Positions 8,927 to 17,904 of a stretch of DNA of 64,000 nucleotides are shown one piece after another. The notes beneath the pieces are model-generated. The model did not search any database. It saw only the letters and a list, made by a program, of their open reading frames with translations, and had not been told where the DNA came from. Source of the DNA: Psychrobacter sp. UBA3483 (GTDB taxonomy: Bacteria > Pseudomonadota > Gammaproteobacteria > Pseudomonadales > Moraxellaceae); assembly GCF_002377905.1 (NCBI RefSeq), contig NZ_DFQS01000019.1, positions 62,001 to 126,000 of the forward strand, read 5' to 3'. Within the stretch, counting starts at the first letter, position 1. Every line of letters begins with the position of its first letter. Both the position numbers and the translations under genes were made by a program.

Positions 8927-11050
8927 ATGTTTTCTAAAATTCTAATTGCCAACCGTGGTGAAATTGCCTGCCGTGTTGCCGCGACTGCCAAGCGCATGGG
9001 TATCCGTACCGTCGCTGTTTATTCTGATGCTGACCGTGAGGCCAAGCATGTCGCTGTCTGTGATGAAGCGGTTTATTTGGGTGGTTCATCCCCCAAAGAC
9101 AGCTACCTAAAAGGCGATGCTATCATTGCGATTGCTCTCGATGTTGGTGCAGAAGCAATCCATCCGGGCTATGGCTTTTTAAGTGAAAATGCGGATTTTG
9201 CGCAGGCCTGTCAAGATGCTGGTCTGGTCTTTATTGGTCCATCGGCGGACGCTATTCGGGCGATGGGCGGTAAATCTGAATCCAAGCGCTTGATGGAGTC
9301 GGCTGGCGTACCATTGATACCAGGTTACCATGGTGAAAACCAAGAAGCAGAATTCTTGCAGCAGCAAGCAGACAGCATTGGCTATCCGGTACTGATTAAA
9401 GCCAGTGCAGGTGGTGGCGGTAAAGGTATGCGTATCGTTGAAGAGAGTAGCGACTTTATTGATTTATTAGACTCATGTCGCCGCGAAGCCATTACCAGCT
9501 TTGGGAATGATCAAGTATTGGTCGAAAAGTACGCCCTAAAACCACGCCATATCGAGATTCAAGTATTTGGCGATACGCATGGTAATTATGTGCATTTGTT
9601 TGAGCGAGATTGCTCGGTACAGCGCCGCCATCAAAAGGTATTAGAGGAAGCACCAGCACCCGGTGTTGACGCTGCCATGCGTGAAGCGATGGGAACAGCA
9701 GCTATCGAAGCGGCGCGTGCGGTTAATTATTTTGGTGCAGGCACGGTTGAGTTTATCGTGGAGCAGCGCGAAGGCACGATGAATTTTTATTTTATGGAGA
9801 TGAATACCCGCCTGCAAGTGGAGCATCCGGTTAGTGAAGCGATTTCGGGTGTCGATTTGGTCGAATGGCAATTGTTGGTCGCAGCAGGTAAACCATTACC
9901 GAAAAAGCAAGACGAGCTGGTGATTAATGGGCATGCGATCGAAGCGCGTATCTGCGCTGAAAATCCTGATAATGGCTTTTTGCCAGCAACGGGTACTTTA
10001 TTTACCTATCAAAAGCCTGAGCACAGCACCTTTGTTATTAATAAAAGCGGTACCGATGTGCGTATTGATGATGGCGTACGCGAGGGCGATGTGATTAGCC
10101 CGTTCTATGATTCTATGATTGCAAAGCTGATCGTGCATGCACCAACGCGTGAGCAAGCATTGGCAAAGCTCGACCGCGCACTCGCTCAAACGCGTATCGT
10201 TGGTTTGCCAAATAACGTGGCGTTTTTGCGCTATATATTGAATACTGAGTCGTTTAGCCAAGCCAATTTGGATACGGCGCTTATCGAGCGTGAGGCGGAT
10301 GAGCTGTTTAATCAGCATCCGCTTGATTTATCGACACTCGTCGTGACTGCTATTACGCAGCAACTTACCAGTGAAAGCGCAGCACAAGACACAACTATTG
10401 ATCCATTCAGTAAGCCGACTGGTTTCCGTGCTTATAGCGATTACACACGCTCGTTTAGCTTGGTTTATGATGAGCAGGCGTACCAAGCGCGTATTAGCAA
10501 CTGGCACAATGCAAATAGTTCGGATAGTAAAAAAGGTGCCGAAAATACCAGCAGCTTTACGTTGATCATTGAAAAAGAGGTCGCGAGTAACGATACTCAA
10601 GATAATGTCAATGTAGCCGCTCAGACAGAAAGTGTTTATGAAGGTGAAGTCAGCTACGCTAGCAGTGATGCACACAATCATACTTTATGGCTAGAAGGTG
10701 CACGTATTAGCGCTCAAAGTTGGGTACATAATGAGACCGTTTATGTGTTCACCGATAGCGGTCGAGATGAGATTACGCTGATTGATATCATGGCACATGT
10801 CGGTGAAGAGACTGCTGCTGTCGGTAGCTTGAAATCACCGATGCCAGGACAGGTCGTTGCCTTTAAAGTGGCCGTTGGCGATAACGTAAAAAAGGGCGAC
10901 CCACTTGCCGTTATCGAAGCGATGAAAATCGAACATACCATTACCGCACCAACTGACGGCGTGGTGGCAGAATTGTTATTTGCGGCGGGTGATTCGGTTG
11001 CTGATGGTGATGAGTTACTGCGTATTGACACGGAAGCTAGCGAAGCTTAA
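8927..11050 (+). CDS. liuD: Methylcrotonoyl-CoA carboxylase, alpha (biotin-containing) subunit
   Basis: Biotin carboxylase/biotin carrier subunit of MCC, 707 residues, about 50 longer than the Pseudomonas protein. It begins with the biotin carboxylase domain (FSKILIANRGEIACRV), has the ATP-grasp glycine loop SAGGGGKGM and the catalytic segment EMNTRLQVEHPV, then a divergent central region, and ends with a biotinyl domain whose acceptor lysine is K667 in EAMKIEH. The extra length is in the central region between about 470 and 600, which is rich in Ser, Asn and Asp. It needs biotinylation by BirA, whose gene lies 3.3 kb away on the other strand. The gap to liuE is 36 bases. Confidence 0.95.
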   Translation: MFSKILIANRGEIACRVAATAKRMGIRTVAVYSDADREAKHVAVCDEAVYLGGSSPKDSYLKGDAIIAIALDVGAEAIHPGYGFLSENADFAQACQDAGLVFIGPSADAIRAMGGKSESKRLMESAGVPLIPGYHGENQEAEFLQQQADSIGYPVLIKASAGGGGKGMRIVEESSDFIDLLDSCRREAITSFGNDQVLVEKYALKPRHIEIQVFGDTHGNYVHLFERDCSVQRRHQKVLEEAPAPGVDAAMREAMGTAAIEAARAVNYFGAGTVEFIVEQREGTMNFYFMEMNTRLQVEHPVSEAISGVDLVEWQLLVAAGKPLPKKQDELVINGHAIEARICAENPDNGFLPATGTLFTYQKPEHSTFVINKSGTDVRIDDGVREGDVISPFYDSMIAKLIVHAPTREQALAKLDRALAQTRIVGLPNNVAFLRYILNTESFSQANLDTALIEREADELFNQHPLDLSTLVVTAITQQLTSESAAQDTTIDPFSKPTGFRAYSDYTRSFSLVYDEQAYQARISNWHNANSSDSKKGAENTSSFTLIIEKEVASNDTQDNVNVAAQTESVYEGEVSYASSDAHNHTLWLEGARISAQSWVHNETVYVFTDSGRDEITLIDIMAHVGEETAAVGSLKSPMPGQVVAFKVAVGDNVKKGDPLAVIEAMKIEHTITAPTDGVVAELLFAAGDSVADGDELLRIDTEASEA

Positions 11051-11086
11051 GAGCCGAAGTATTAGAACAATGAAAGGATAATAACC

Positions 11087-12007
11087 ATGAGCCATTCGTA
11101 CCCAGATCACGTCAGAATCGTTGATGTTAGCCCGCGTGATGGCTTGCAAAACGAGTCCATGACGGTGCCAACTCAGGTTAAGCAAGCGTTGATCGACGAC
11201 TTAATTGCAGCAGGCGTGAAAAAGCTTGAGGTGACCAGCTTTGTCTCACCAAAATGGGTGCCGCAAATGGGCGACAATAGCGCGCTGCTCGAAGCACTTG
11301 CCCCCACCCGTCATGATGAGGTTTGTTACTCGGTACTGGTGCCAAATATGCGCGGTTTTGACAATGCCATCGTGCATTGCCCCGATGAAATCGTTATCTT
11401 TGGCTCAGCCAGTGAAACCTTTAGCCAAAAAAACATCAATTGCAGTATCGATGAGAGCATCGAGCGTTTTGCGCCCGTTGCTGCTGCGGCAAAAGCGCAG
11501 GGCATCAAAGTGCGCGGCGTCATCTCTTGCACAGTCGGTTGCCCTTATGAAGGTGAGATTGCTCCTAGCCAAGTGGCGTATGTCACTAAGCGTTTGGTTG
11601 AGATTGGCGCTGAGCAGATTGGTATCGCTGATACCATTGGTGTTGGTACGCCATTAAAAGTACAGCGTGCGCTACAAGCTGCATTAGAATACACTGATAT
11701 TAGCATGCTATCAGGGCATTTCCATGATACTTATGGTCAAGCCGTCAGTAATACGTTAGCCGCCTTGCAGATGGGCGTCAGTGAATTTGATACCTCCGTC
11801 GCTGGGCTTGGCGGTTGTCCGTATGCCAAAGGTGCAACCGGCAATGTCGCCACCGAAGACGTCGTTTATATGCTGCACGGTATGGGCATCCACACGGGTA
11901 TTGATTTGGATAAATTGGTGGTAGCTGGCGAGCGTATCAGTGAATTCTTGGGTCGGCGCAATGGTTCAAGCGTGGCACGTGCGCTGATTAATAAACGTCA
12001 GTCTTAA
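11087..12007 (+). CDS. liuE: Hydroxymethylglutaryl-CoA lyase
   Basis: HMG-CoA lyase, 306 residues, cleaving HMG-CoA into acetoacetate and acetyl-CoA, the last step of leucine breakdown. The DRE-TIM barrel signature reads VSPRDGLQNE near residues 14-23. The metal-ligand motif GHFHDTYGQ and the Cys-containing active-site loop GLGGCPYAKGATGN are present. AAAGGATAA precedes the start. A dispersed hairpin repeat lies 51 bases after the stop, so liuA further downstream may be transcribed separately. Confidence 0.95.
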   Translation: MSHSYPDHVRIVDVSPRDGLQNESMTVPTQVKQALIDDLIAAGVKKLEVTSFVSPKWVPQMGDNSALLEALAPTRHDEVCYSVLVPNMRGFDNAIVHCPDEIVIFGSASETFSQKNINCSIDESIERFAPVAAAAKAQGIKVRGVISCTVGCPYEGEIAPSQVAYVTKRLVEIGAEQIGIADTIGVGTPLKVQRALQAALEYTDISMLSGHFHDTYGQAVSNTLAALQMGVSEFDTSVAGLGGCPYAKGATGNVATEDVVYMLHGMGIHTGIDLDKLVVAGERISEFLGRRNGSSVARALINKRQS

Positions 12008-12057
12008 CTAAAAAATAAAGCCAGTCATAAGCTAAATGAACAGAAATAAATGAATAG

Positions 12058-12133
12058 ATAGCTGGTATAAATTTTTTGAAGCCTCTGGAGTGACGCAGTC
12101 GCACAGCAAGCGATAAAAATTTTTACCAGCTAT
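12058..12133 (-). repeat. Dispersed hairpin repeat, copy 1 (core on the minus strand)
   Basis: Terminal arms ATAGCTGGTA (12058-12067) and TACCAGCTAT (12124-12133) are perfectly complementary, and inner A/T runs extend the pairing. Read on the minus strand, the interior has GCTTGCTGT followed by CAGAGGCT and an A run, the same order as copies 2 and 3. It occupies the liuE-liuA gap. Confidence 0.75.
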
Positions 12134-12197
12134 ATGGTCTCTTTTTAAATGGATCTAAATTTTTAAGATTTAAAACTTTTATATACAAGGAATGGCT

Positions 12198-13385
12198 ATG
12201 AGTTTACCTGGATTAAATTTTCAGCTTGGCGAAGATATTGATGCATTACGTGATGTGGTGCAGCAGTTTGCGGCAAAAGAAATTGCCCCGCGTGCAAGCG
12301 AAATCGACAGCAGCGATGAGTTCCCAATGGATTTATGGCAAAAAATGGGCGAGCTCGGTCTGCATGGTATTACCGTTCCTGAAGAGTACGGCGGATCTGA
12401 CATGGGTTACGTCGCGCATATGGTGGCGATGGAAGAGATTAGCCGGGCTTCTGCCTCTGTAGCACTGAGCTATGGCGCGCATTCAAACCTGTGTATCAAC
12501 CAAATCAAACGTAATGGCTCAGAGGAACAAAAGCAAAAATATCTGCCCAAGCTCATCAGTGGTGAATTCGTCGGCGCACTCGCCATGAGTGAAACGGGTG
12601 CTGGCTCAGACGTGGTTAGCATGAAGCTCAAAGCCGAAGAAAAAGGCGGTTATTATGTGCTAAATGGCAGCAAAATGTGGATTACCAATGGTCCTGATGC
12701 TGACGTAATGGTGGTTTATGCCAAAACCAGTCCAGAGCTAGGTGCCAAAGGCATGACGGCCTTTATCGTTGAAAAAGGCATGAAAGGCTTTGGTACGGCG
12801 CAAAAGCTCGACAAACTGGGCATGCGCGGTAGTCATACTGGTGAGATGACTTTTGATAATGTTGAAGTGCCCAAAGAAAATATCTTGGGCGGCGTTGGTG
12901 AAGGCGTCAAAGTGCTGATGAGTGGTCTTGATTATGAGCGCGCGGTATTGGCCGCAGGTCCTATCGGTATCATGCAAGCGGTGATGGACAACGTCGTCCC
13001 TTATATCCATGACCGTAAGCAATTTGGGCAAGCGATTGGTGAGTTCCAGCTTATCCAAGGTAAAGTCGCCGATATGTATACCATCCTACAGGCGGGGCGT
13101 AGCTTCTTATATACGGTCGGTAAAAATCTCGATATGCTCGATCAACGCGGCGCCGGTCATAGCCGAGAAGTGCGCAAAGATTGTGCCAGTGTGATTTTAT
13201 GGTGTGCCGAAAAAGCCACGTGGATGGCAGGCGAGGGCATTCAAATCTTTGGTGGCAATGGCTATACCAATGAGTATCCACTCGGCCGTTACTGGCGTGA
13301 TGCCAAGCTGTATGAGATTGGCGCGGGTACCAGTGAGATTCGCCGGATGCTAATCGGTCGTGAGCTATTTAACGAGACTAAGTAG
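12198..13385 (+). CDS. liuA: Isovaleryl-CoA dehydrogenase
   Basis: Acyl-CoA dehydrogenase of 395 residues that oxidises isovaleryl-CoA to 3-methylcrotonyl-CoA, the substrate of MCC. AMSETGAGSDV and the flavin-contacting WITNGPDADV are typical, and the C-terminal GGNGYTNEYPLGRYWRDAK is nearly diagnostic. The catalytic glutamate of the isovaleryl subfamily is E247, in LDYERAVLAAGP; most other acyl-CoA dehydrogenases place it elsewhere. ATG 12198 is favoured over ATG 12192 because AAGGA ends at 12191. In Pseudomonas liuA is first in the operon. Here it is last and set apart by a 190-base gap holding a repeat. Confidence 0.95.
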   Translation: MSLPGLNFQLGEDIDALRDVVQQFAAKEIAPRASEIDSSDEFPMDLWQKMGELGLHGITVPEEYGGSDMGYVAHMVAMEEISRASASVALSYGAHSNLCINQIKRNGSEEQKQKYLPKLISGEFVGALAMSETGAGSDVVSMKLKAEEKGGYYVLNGSKMWITNGPDADVMVVYAKTSPELGAKGMTAFIVEKGMKGFGTAQKLDKLGMRGSHTGEMTFDNVEVPKENILGGVGEGVKVLMSGLDYERAVLAAGPIGIMQAVMDNVVPYIHDRKQFGQAIGEFQLIQGKVADMYTILQAGRSFLYTVGKNLDMLDQRGAGHSREVRKDCASVILWCAEKATWMAGEGIQIFGGNGYTNEYPLGRYWRDAKLYEIGAGTSEIRRMLIGRELFNETK

Positions 13386-13418
13386 AGATTATAGAATGTT
13401 CTTTATATACTAAACTCT

Positions 13419-13493
13419 TGCTCATGGGCTAATTTTTTCTTGCTTGCTGTTCGCAGGCGTGACAGAGGCTGCGAAAAAATCATCCCATGAGCA
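13419..13493 (+). repeat. Dispersed hairpin repeat, copy 2
   Basis: Arms TGCTCATGGG (13419-13428) and CCCATGAGCA (13484-13493) pair perfectly, with a second inner stem ATTTTTTC/GAAAAAAT. The core reads CTTGCTTGCTGT, then CAGAGGCTGC. It lies between the convergent liuA and coaX genes. Confidence 0.8.
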
Positions 13494-13526
13494 CCTAACA
13501 TCGTTTTTAAATCGAATAAACTAGAA

Positions 13527-13563
13527 ATAAAAAAGCAGGTCGCTTAAAACGTCCTGCTTTTTT
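13527..13563. terminator. Bidirectional terminator between liuA and coaX
   Basis: AAAAGCAGG (13531-13539) pairs with CCTGCTTTT (13553-13561), with A and T runs on the two outer sides, so it can work for both convergent genes. Confidence 0.85.
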
Positions 13564-13585
13564 AATGTATAAAAATTATAACGCC

Positions 13586-14314
13586 CTAAGCCTGTTTACT
13601 ATGGTCAAAATAACGCGCCAGACCATTTAATAATAAATCATCGCGCATACGCACCGAACGATTGATATGTTGCGCAATGATATGGGCATCACCGCCGGTC
13701 ATGATGAGCTCAAAGTTTGGATAACGGTTACTGATTTCATTAATCGCGCCAACGATGGACAACATAATGCCGCGATGGACGGCGTCTTTTGTGTTGATAC
13801 CGGGGCTCACGCTATCAAAAGTGCCATTAGAGATAGTAATTTGCTTGGTACCAGAAAATAACGACTCACGTTGCAGATAGATGCTAGGGAAAATATAACC
13901 GCCTAAGTGCTCAGCGTGATCAATCAAATCAATCGTCACCGCCGTACCGCAGCCAATCACACATTGACGTTTTTTCTTATCCACCGCACCCAGCATCTGT
14001 AGCCAGCGATCGCAGCCGAGCTGTTCGTCATTATAGGCGCTTTGCATCAAGGCATGCTCAGCATCGACGTGGACAAATTCAAACGGGATATTCAGACGGC
14101 TCAAGGTTTCAGACACTTTAATATTTAAGTCGTCGCCCAATACTGAGGAAATCCCAATGAAATCCGGCGCATAACGCGCAAAACGATCGGTTAGACCCAT
14201 GAGCAGTTCGGCAGGCGCTTGCAAATGCTGCTTGGCATCGTGCGCGACTATCTGCCCGATATCATCGGTGAGCCAGTATTTAAGACGGGTATTGCCAAGA
14301 TCTAACCAGAGCAT
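13586..14314 (-). CDS. coaX: Type III pantothenate kinase
   Basis: CoaX phosphorylates pantothenate in the first step of coenzyme A synthesis, in the cytoplasm. The protein has 242 residues. The N-terminal phosphate-binding motif is WLDLGNTRLKYW at about 3-14. GCDRWLQMLGA and GCGTAVTIDLI are the other signature blocks of this ASKHA-fold family. It follows birA with a 59-base gap, so the two are probably co-transcribed, as in several gammaproteobacteria. The last CoA enzyme, CoaD, is encoded at 33.4 kb. Confidence 0.93.
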   Translation of the reverse strand: MLWLDLGNTRLKYWLTDDIGQIVAHDAKQHLQAPAELLMGLTDRFARYAPDFIGISSVLGDDLNIKVSETLSRLNIPFEFVHVDAEHALMQSAYNDEQLGCDRWLQMLGAVDKKKRQCVIGCGTAVTIDLIDHAEHLGGYIFPSIYLQRESLFSGTKQITISNGTFDSVSPGINTKDAVHRGIMLSIVGAINEISNRYPNFELIMTGGDAHIIAQHINRSVRMRDDLLLNGLARYFDHSKQA

Positions 14315-14373
14315 AAAAATCCCTTTATATGGTGCTCGTTCAGTATGGTTTTTTAAATATGGTTTTCAAAGGT

Positions 14374-15402
14374 TTAAGCGTCACCAATCACATCAATACG
14401 ACCGGTAAAAAGCGCAGAAATCTTACCGTTATATTCACGTAATTGCAAACATCCATGTGTATCAAGACCGCATGCATAACCGGTCAGCGTCTCGATATGA
14501 CCATTATAATCTTGGGTGACGCGCAAGCGTAGCCCTGCCAATGCATCCATCGCGTCAAACTGCGCCAAAAAACTGTCCAAATAATAACGCTGCCCGGTTG
14601 GCTTCTCCAATCCTAAATACTCAAAGCGGGTCATCGCTGCTATTAAAGCTTCACTCATTTGCTGATAAAGCGTTTTTAGGTCTAGAAGTGGGATAGTCTG
14701 TGTTTTTGGCTCAAGCATGGCACAAATATCTCGTAAGCTAATCGCCTGATAACTCATGCCCTCGCAAGTTTGCGCGGTGAGCTTAGGCGTAGCCTGCACA
14801 TTTAGACCCACGCCCATCACTATACCGACCAATTTCCCTGCTTTTGTTACGGGTTCTATTAAGATGCCAGCGAGTTTATTAAAGGGTAGGGTTTGTTTGG
14901 TAGACTCAAGCGACTTTAAAGCGGCGTTATTCAATTCAGTATGATTTTGATGAGAATATTGCTTTGAGTATTGGTGTGAATAAAAGCCCAAATCATTGGC
15001 CCATTTTACCCCGATTGCTGTCAATCCTTGCGCGCGCAATTGCTCGTTTAGCACTTGAATAACAGGCATTTTTGCCAATTCAACGCCGATAATCAGCGAC
15101 AATAAACCGCTAATCGGCATGTGCACGGGATGATATAACGACAGGTAGACATTGCCACGTGGCGATTGCCACGAGCGCCCGTGTTGCCCGCGACCAGCGC
15201 TTTGGGTTTCTGCTGTTAGTAGGTGCATCTCGGCTGCATTTAGGCGGCCATGTTGCAGCGCTGTTATCAGCTCACTATTGGTCGAGCCACTACTCGCAAG
15301 GTGGCGATGGTTAAGCTTAGGTAAATGCTCAAGCTCTAATGACTCAAATGCATCAGAGGAATAGGCAGACAAAGAGTCAGATGATGAGTCAAATGGCGGC
15401 AT
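14374..15402 (-). CDS. birA: Biotin-[acetyl-CoA-carboxylase] ligase
   Basis: Biotin protein ligase, 342 residues. SSGSTNSELI and SAGRGQHGRSWQSPRGNVYLS form the biotinyl-adenylate site, and GVKWANDL plus LAGILIEP continue the catalytic domain. A C-terminal SH3-like domain follows. There is no N-terminal helix-turn-helix domain like that of E. coli BirA; instead about 30 Ser/Leu/Glu-rich residues precede the catalytic domain, so it is unlikely to act as the bio repressor. An unusual linker with repeated Tyr-Ser-His-Gln lies near residues 137-160. Known clients in this window include LiuD. The start has only a weak ribosome site, so the N-terminus is uncertain. Confidence 0.92.
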   Translation of the reverse strand: MPPFDSSSDSLSAYSSDAFESLELEHLPKLNHRHLASSGSTNSELITALQHGRLNAAEMHLLTAETQSAGRGQHGRSWQSPRGNVYLSLYHPVHMPISGLLSLIIGVELAKMPVIQVLNEQLRAQGLTAIGVKWANDLGFYSHQYSKQYSHQNHTELNNAALKSLESTKQTLPFNKLAGILIEPVTKAGKLVGIVMGVGLNVQATPKLTAQTCEGMSYQAISLRDICAMLEPKTQTIPLLDLKTLYQQMSEALIAAMTRFEYLGLEKPTGQRYYLDSFLAQFDAMDALAGLRLRVTQDYNGHIETLTGYACGLDTHGCLQLREYNGKISALFTGRIDVIGDA

Positions 15403-15614
15403 AATAAGTTTCGTCGATGGGGTAAATTGGCGTAGGTAAACTTTGATATACTGAGCGATTGTTGCTCATTAATAATACAAAGCCGACAGCATAAAGGTCA
15501 GATTATGATTTGGCAAATGCGATTGAGCGTGTGATGTCCAAATGACTATAAGATTATACAATTATACGATTAGATGATTTTAATAAAAAAGACGCAGAAT
15601 AAAAGGCCGATTTA

Positions 15615-16421
15615 ATGATGTTATATGTGTGGTTTGTGATAGCGGGGGCGTTTGCGGGTGTCAGTGCGGGTTTATTTGGCGTTGGTGGCGGCATGATTAT
15701 CGTGCCAGCATTGGTATGGATTTTCACCGCTTATCATTTTTCACCCGAAGTGGTCACCCATTTGGCGATTGGCACGTCACTTGCGACGATTGTGGTGACC
15801 TCTATCAGCTCTTTAACGGCACATAATAAGCGCGGCGGCGTACGCTGGGAAGTGTGGCGCAAAATGGCATTGGGTTTGGTCATCGGCAGTTTGGTCGGCG
15901 CCGGTATCGCCGATATGATTGACGGTAAGGTATTGCAAGCCATTATCGGTGTTGGCGCGTTATTGGTCGCTTTAAAGATGCTGTTTTTGTCTAATAAAGA
16001 ACAATTGGGTAAGCCGTTACCGTCAGCTGGCATTCAATTTGGGGCAGGGACAGGCATTGGTCTAGCGTCATCTATTTTTGGGATTGGCGGCGGTAGTTTG
16101 ACCGTGCCGTTTTTAAACTGGGCAGGATTGCCGATGAAACAATCGGTCGGTACGTCTGCTGCTTGCGGCTTACCGATTGCATTGGCAGGCGCGGCAGGCT
16201 TTGCCTGGTTCGGTCAAGACGTGGTCAATCTGCCTGAGGGCACGATAGGCTTTGTCCATATCACGGGCTTTTTATGCATATCTGTCGCTAGCTTTGCGAT
16301 GGCAAAAGTTGGCGCCAAACTCGCCCATGTATTGCCCGCACAGACGCTGAAACGCGCTTTTGGCGTGCTGCTGTTATTTGCTGGCGGGCAGCTTTTGTTA
16401 AGCGGGATTGGGGTGATTTAA
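15615..16421 (+). CDS. TSUP family permease (TauE/SafE type)
   Basis: Integral membrane protein of 268 residues with about eight predicted hydrophobic helices and the two Gly-rich internal repeats of the family: GLFGVGGGMIIVP near the N-terminus and SIFGIGGGSLTVP in the second half. Family members move sulfite, sulfoacetate or other organic anions across the inner membrane. The substrate cannot be told from sequence, and no sulfur gene is adjacent. Two adjacent in-frame ATGs (15615 and 15618) are possible starts. It is divergent from birA across a 212-base AT-rich gap that should hold both promoters. Confidence 0.87.
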   Translation: MMLYVWFVIAGAFAGVSAGLFGVGGGMIIVPALVWIFTAYHFSPEVVTHLAIGTSLATIVVTSISSLTAHNKRGGVRWEVWRKMALGLVIGSLVGAGIADMIDGKVLQAIIGVGALLVALKMLFLSNKEQLGKPLPSAGIQFGAGTGIGLASSIFGIGGGSLTVPFLNWAGLPMKQSVGTSAACGLPIALAGAAGFAWFGQDVVNLPEGTIGFVHITGFLCISVASFAMAKVGAKLAHVLPAQTLKRAFGVLLLFAGGQLLLSGIGVI

Positions 16422-16472
16422 TACTCTCAAATTTAAATAAAAATTAGCACGCCAATTTAGGAACAATTTTGA

Positions 16473-17408
16473 ATGAAAGCAGCAGAAAAGTATCGCCGTG
16501 TATTTGGTTCAATTAGTCATCTAAAAGATGAAATACCATGGACGACTGGTTTATCCAATATGGTAGAGTTTTTAGTATGGGAGCCGCAACGTGTTCTTGG
16601 TATTAGCAAAAAGCAATATGTACGACAGATTATTGAATGGGCAATGGTTCCCGAGCTGAAAGATAAGAGTTTGCAAGAAATCGAGCAAGCTGTGAGTAAA
16701 GAATTGAATCAAAAAATGAGTGAGTCTGAGCAATTAGAGACTTATTCAACGCAAATGATAGGTATTTGTAATGCTAGGGAAGCGGTGCGTCGCGTAAAGT
16801 TCTTTTCTGAGGATTATCTAAATAAAGAGTTCGATATTTTTCTAAGTTTATGTAGTGATATTTATCTAAATTTATTTTATGGGCAATTCATCGAATTTGA
16901 TCAAATAGGCTCATGGTCAACTCATGGCAATAGCGGCATCTTTGAATTTAGTACCGAACTAAAAGCTATGTTCATGGATAATTTATCTTATAATCATAAG
17001 GCAAATATACTGATTGCCAATGAATTGAAGCTTAATGGCAAGAAAAACCCTGACCAAATATTAAAGTACTGCTTAATGTATAAGTATTTATTAGAAATAG
17101 GCTTTATTGATAAAGGTGCAAAGTTTTTACTACTGTTTATCGGCGGCAGTGTGGTAAAGGGAGATAAGCAAAGTATGATTAATCAAGAAATAGCTATGTG
17201 TCAAAGCAAGCCGGAGAAATACCAACACTTATTACAGCCTGAGTTATTGAAATTAGCTGCTAGTTTAGAAGTTACTAGCATCTCTTGGCAGTCGCTGATT
17301 GAGTTTAATAATCATTATTTGAATGACAATGAGGCTTGCCAAGTCGAGCAAAAACTACTCAAGGGTTTCAATCAAAGCCTTCAATCAAAATCGTTTATGC
17401 ACTTATGA
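16473..17408 (+). CDS. Hypothetical protein, orphan
   Basis: A 311-residue soluble protein that I do not recognise. No signal peptide, membrane segment, Cys cluster or nucleotide-binding loop is visible. It looks largely alpha-helical, with many Leu, Glu and Lys and aromatic-rich patches such as SDIYLNLFYGQFIEFDQ near residues 128-144. Its base composition is visibly more AT-rich than the flanking genes (many AAA, TTA and ATT codons), which suggests later acquisition. It lies 51 bases after the TSUP permease and is convergent with the small gene that follows. The long open frame and GGAACAATTTTG before the ATG support a real gene. Confidence 0.75.
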   Translation: MKAAEKYRRVFGSISHLKDEIPWTTGLSNMVEFLVWEPQRVLGISKKQYVRQIIEWAMVPELKDKSLQEIEQAVSKELNQKMSESEQLETYSTQMIGICNAREAVRRVKFFSEDYLNKEFDIFLSLCSDIYLNLFYGQFIEFDQIGSWSTHGNSGIFEFSTELKAMFMDNLSYNHKANILIANELKLNGKKNPDQILKYCLMYKYLLEIGFIDKGAKFLLLFIGGSVVKGDKQSMINQEIAMCQSKPEKYQHLLQPELLKLAASLEVTSISWQSLIEFNNHYLNDNEACQVEQKLLKGFNQSLQSKSFMHL

Positions 17409-17450
17409 CTATAATTCTAAAGCTACCACGACTTTAGATGAAATAGCTGC

Positions 17451-17765
17451 TTATTTGTTATCAATCGCATCAAGCCCCAAACGTATCCACTTTCTGGCGA
17501 GCTCATCATGGTCGCTGAGCATACTCCACAGCGCATCTTCACTAAAGATTGAGTGCGCTTTACCTGAGTGCTCAATGGGCAGATCCGCTTCACGATCTGT
17601 CATCCATTGCGGATTAAGATAATACTCTTTCAACTCATTTTGCAAGGCTTCAGCGCGCACAAACTGCTGCTGCGCCTCAAGCTGCTGACGATGCAGCTCA
17701 CACCATTCTTCATATTTTTGTTGTAGTTCTTGCGGATCGTATTTATCAAAATTGTCTTTAGTCAT
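17451..17765 (-). CDS. Small DUF4298-like protein
   Basis: A protein of about 104 residues, Gln/Glu-rich and probably helical in its first half (ELQQKYEEWCELHRQQLEAQ), ending in ILSEDALW-like and DHDELARKWIRLGLDAI segments. That ending resembles the DUF4298 family, from memory and without a search. The function is unknown. The second ATG (17765) has AAGG eight bases upstream; ATG 17771 is too close to it. It is divergent from smc, so the 139-base gap should carry both promoters. Confidence 0.7.
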   Translation of the reverse strand: MTKDNFDKYDPQELQQKYEEWCELHRQQLEAQQQFVRAEALQNELKEYYLNPQWMTDREADLPIEHSGKAHSIFSEDALWSMLSDHDELARKWIRLGLDAIDNK

Positions 17766-17904
17766 TGTCATCGCCTTAATTTTTATTTTTTAGATGAATT
17801 ATGTAGATTCTCAGCCCTATTATAGCATCCTTCACAAACCCTAAAAACTCGTCACAATTTGCGGTAGAATAGCCGCCTGTTTTTGCTAAGTTTATCGATA
17901 TTTC

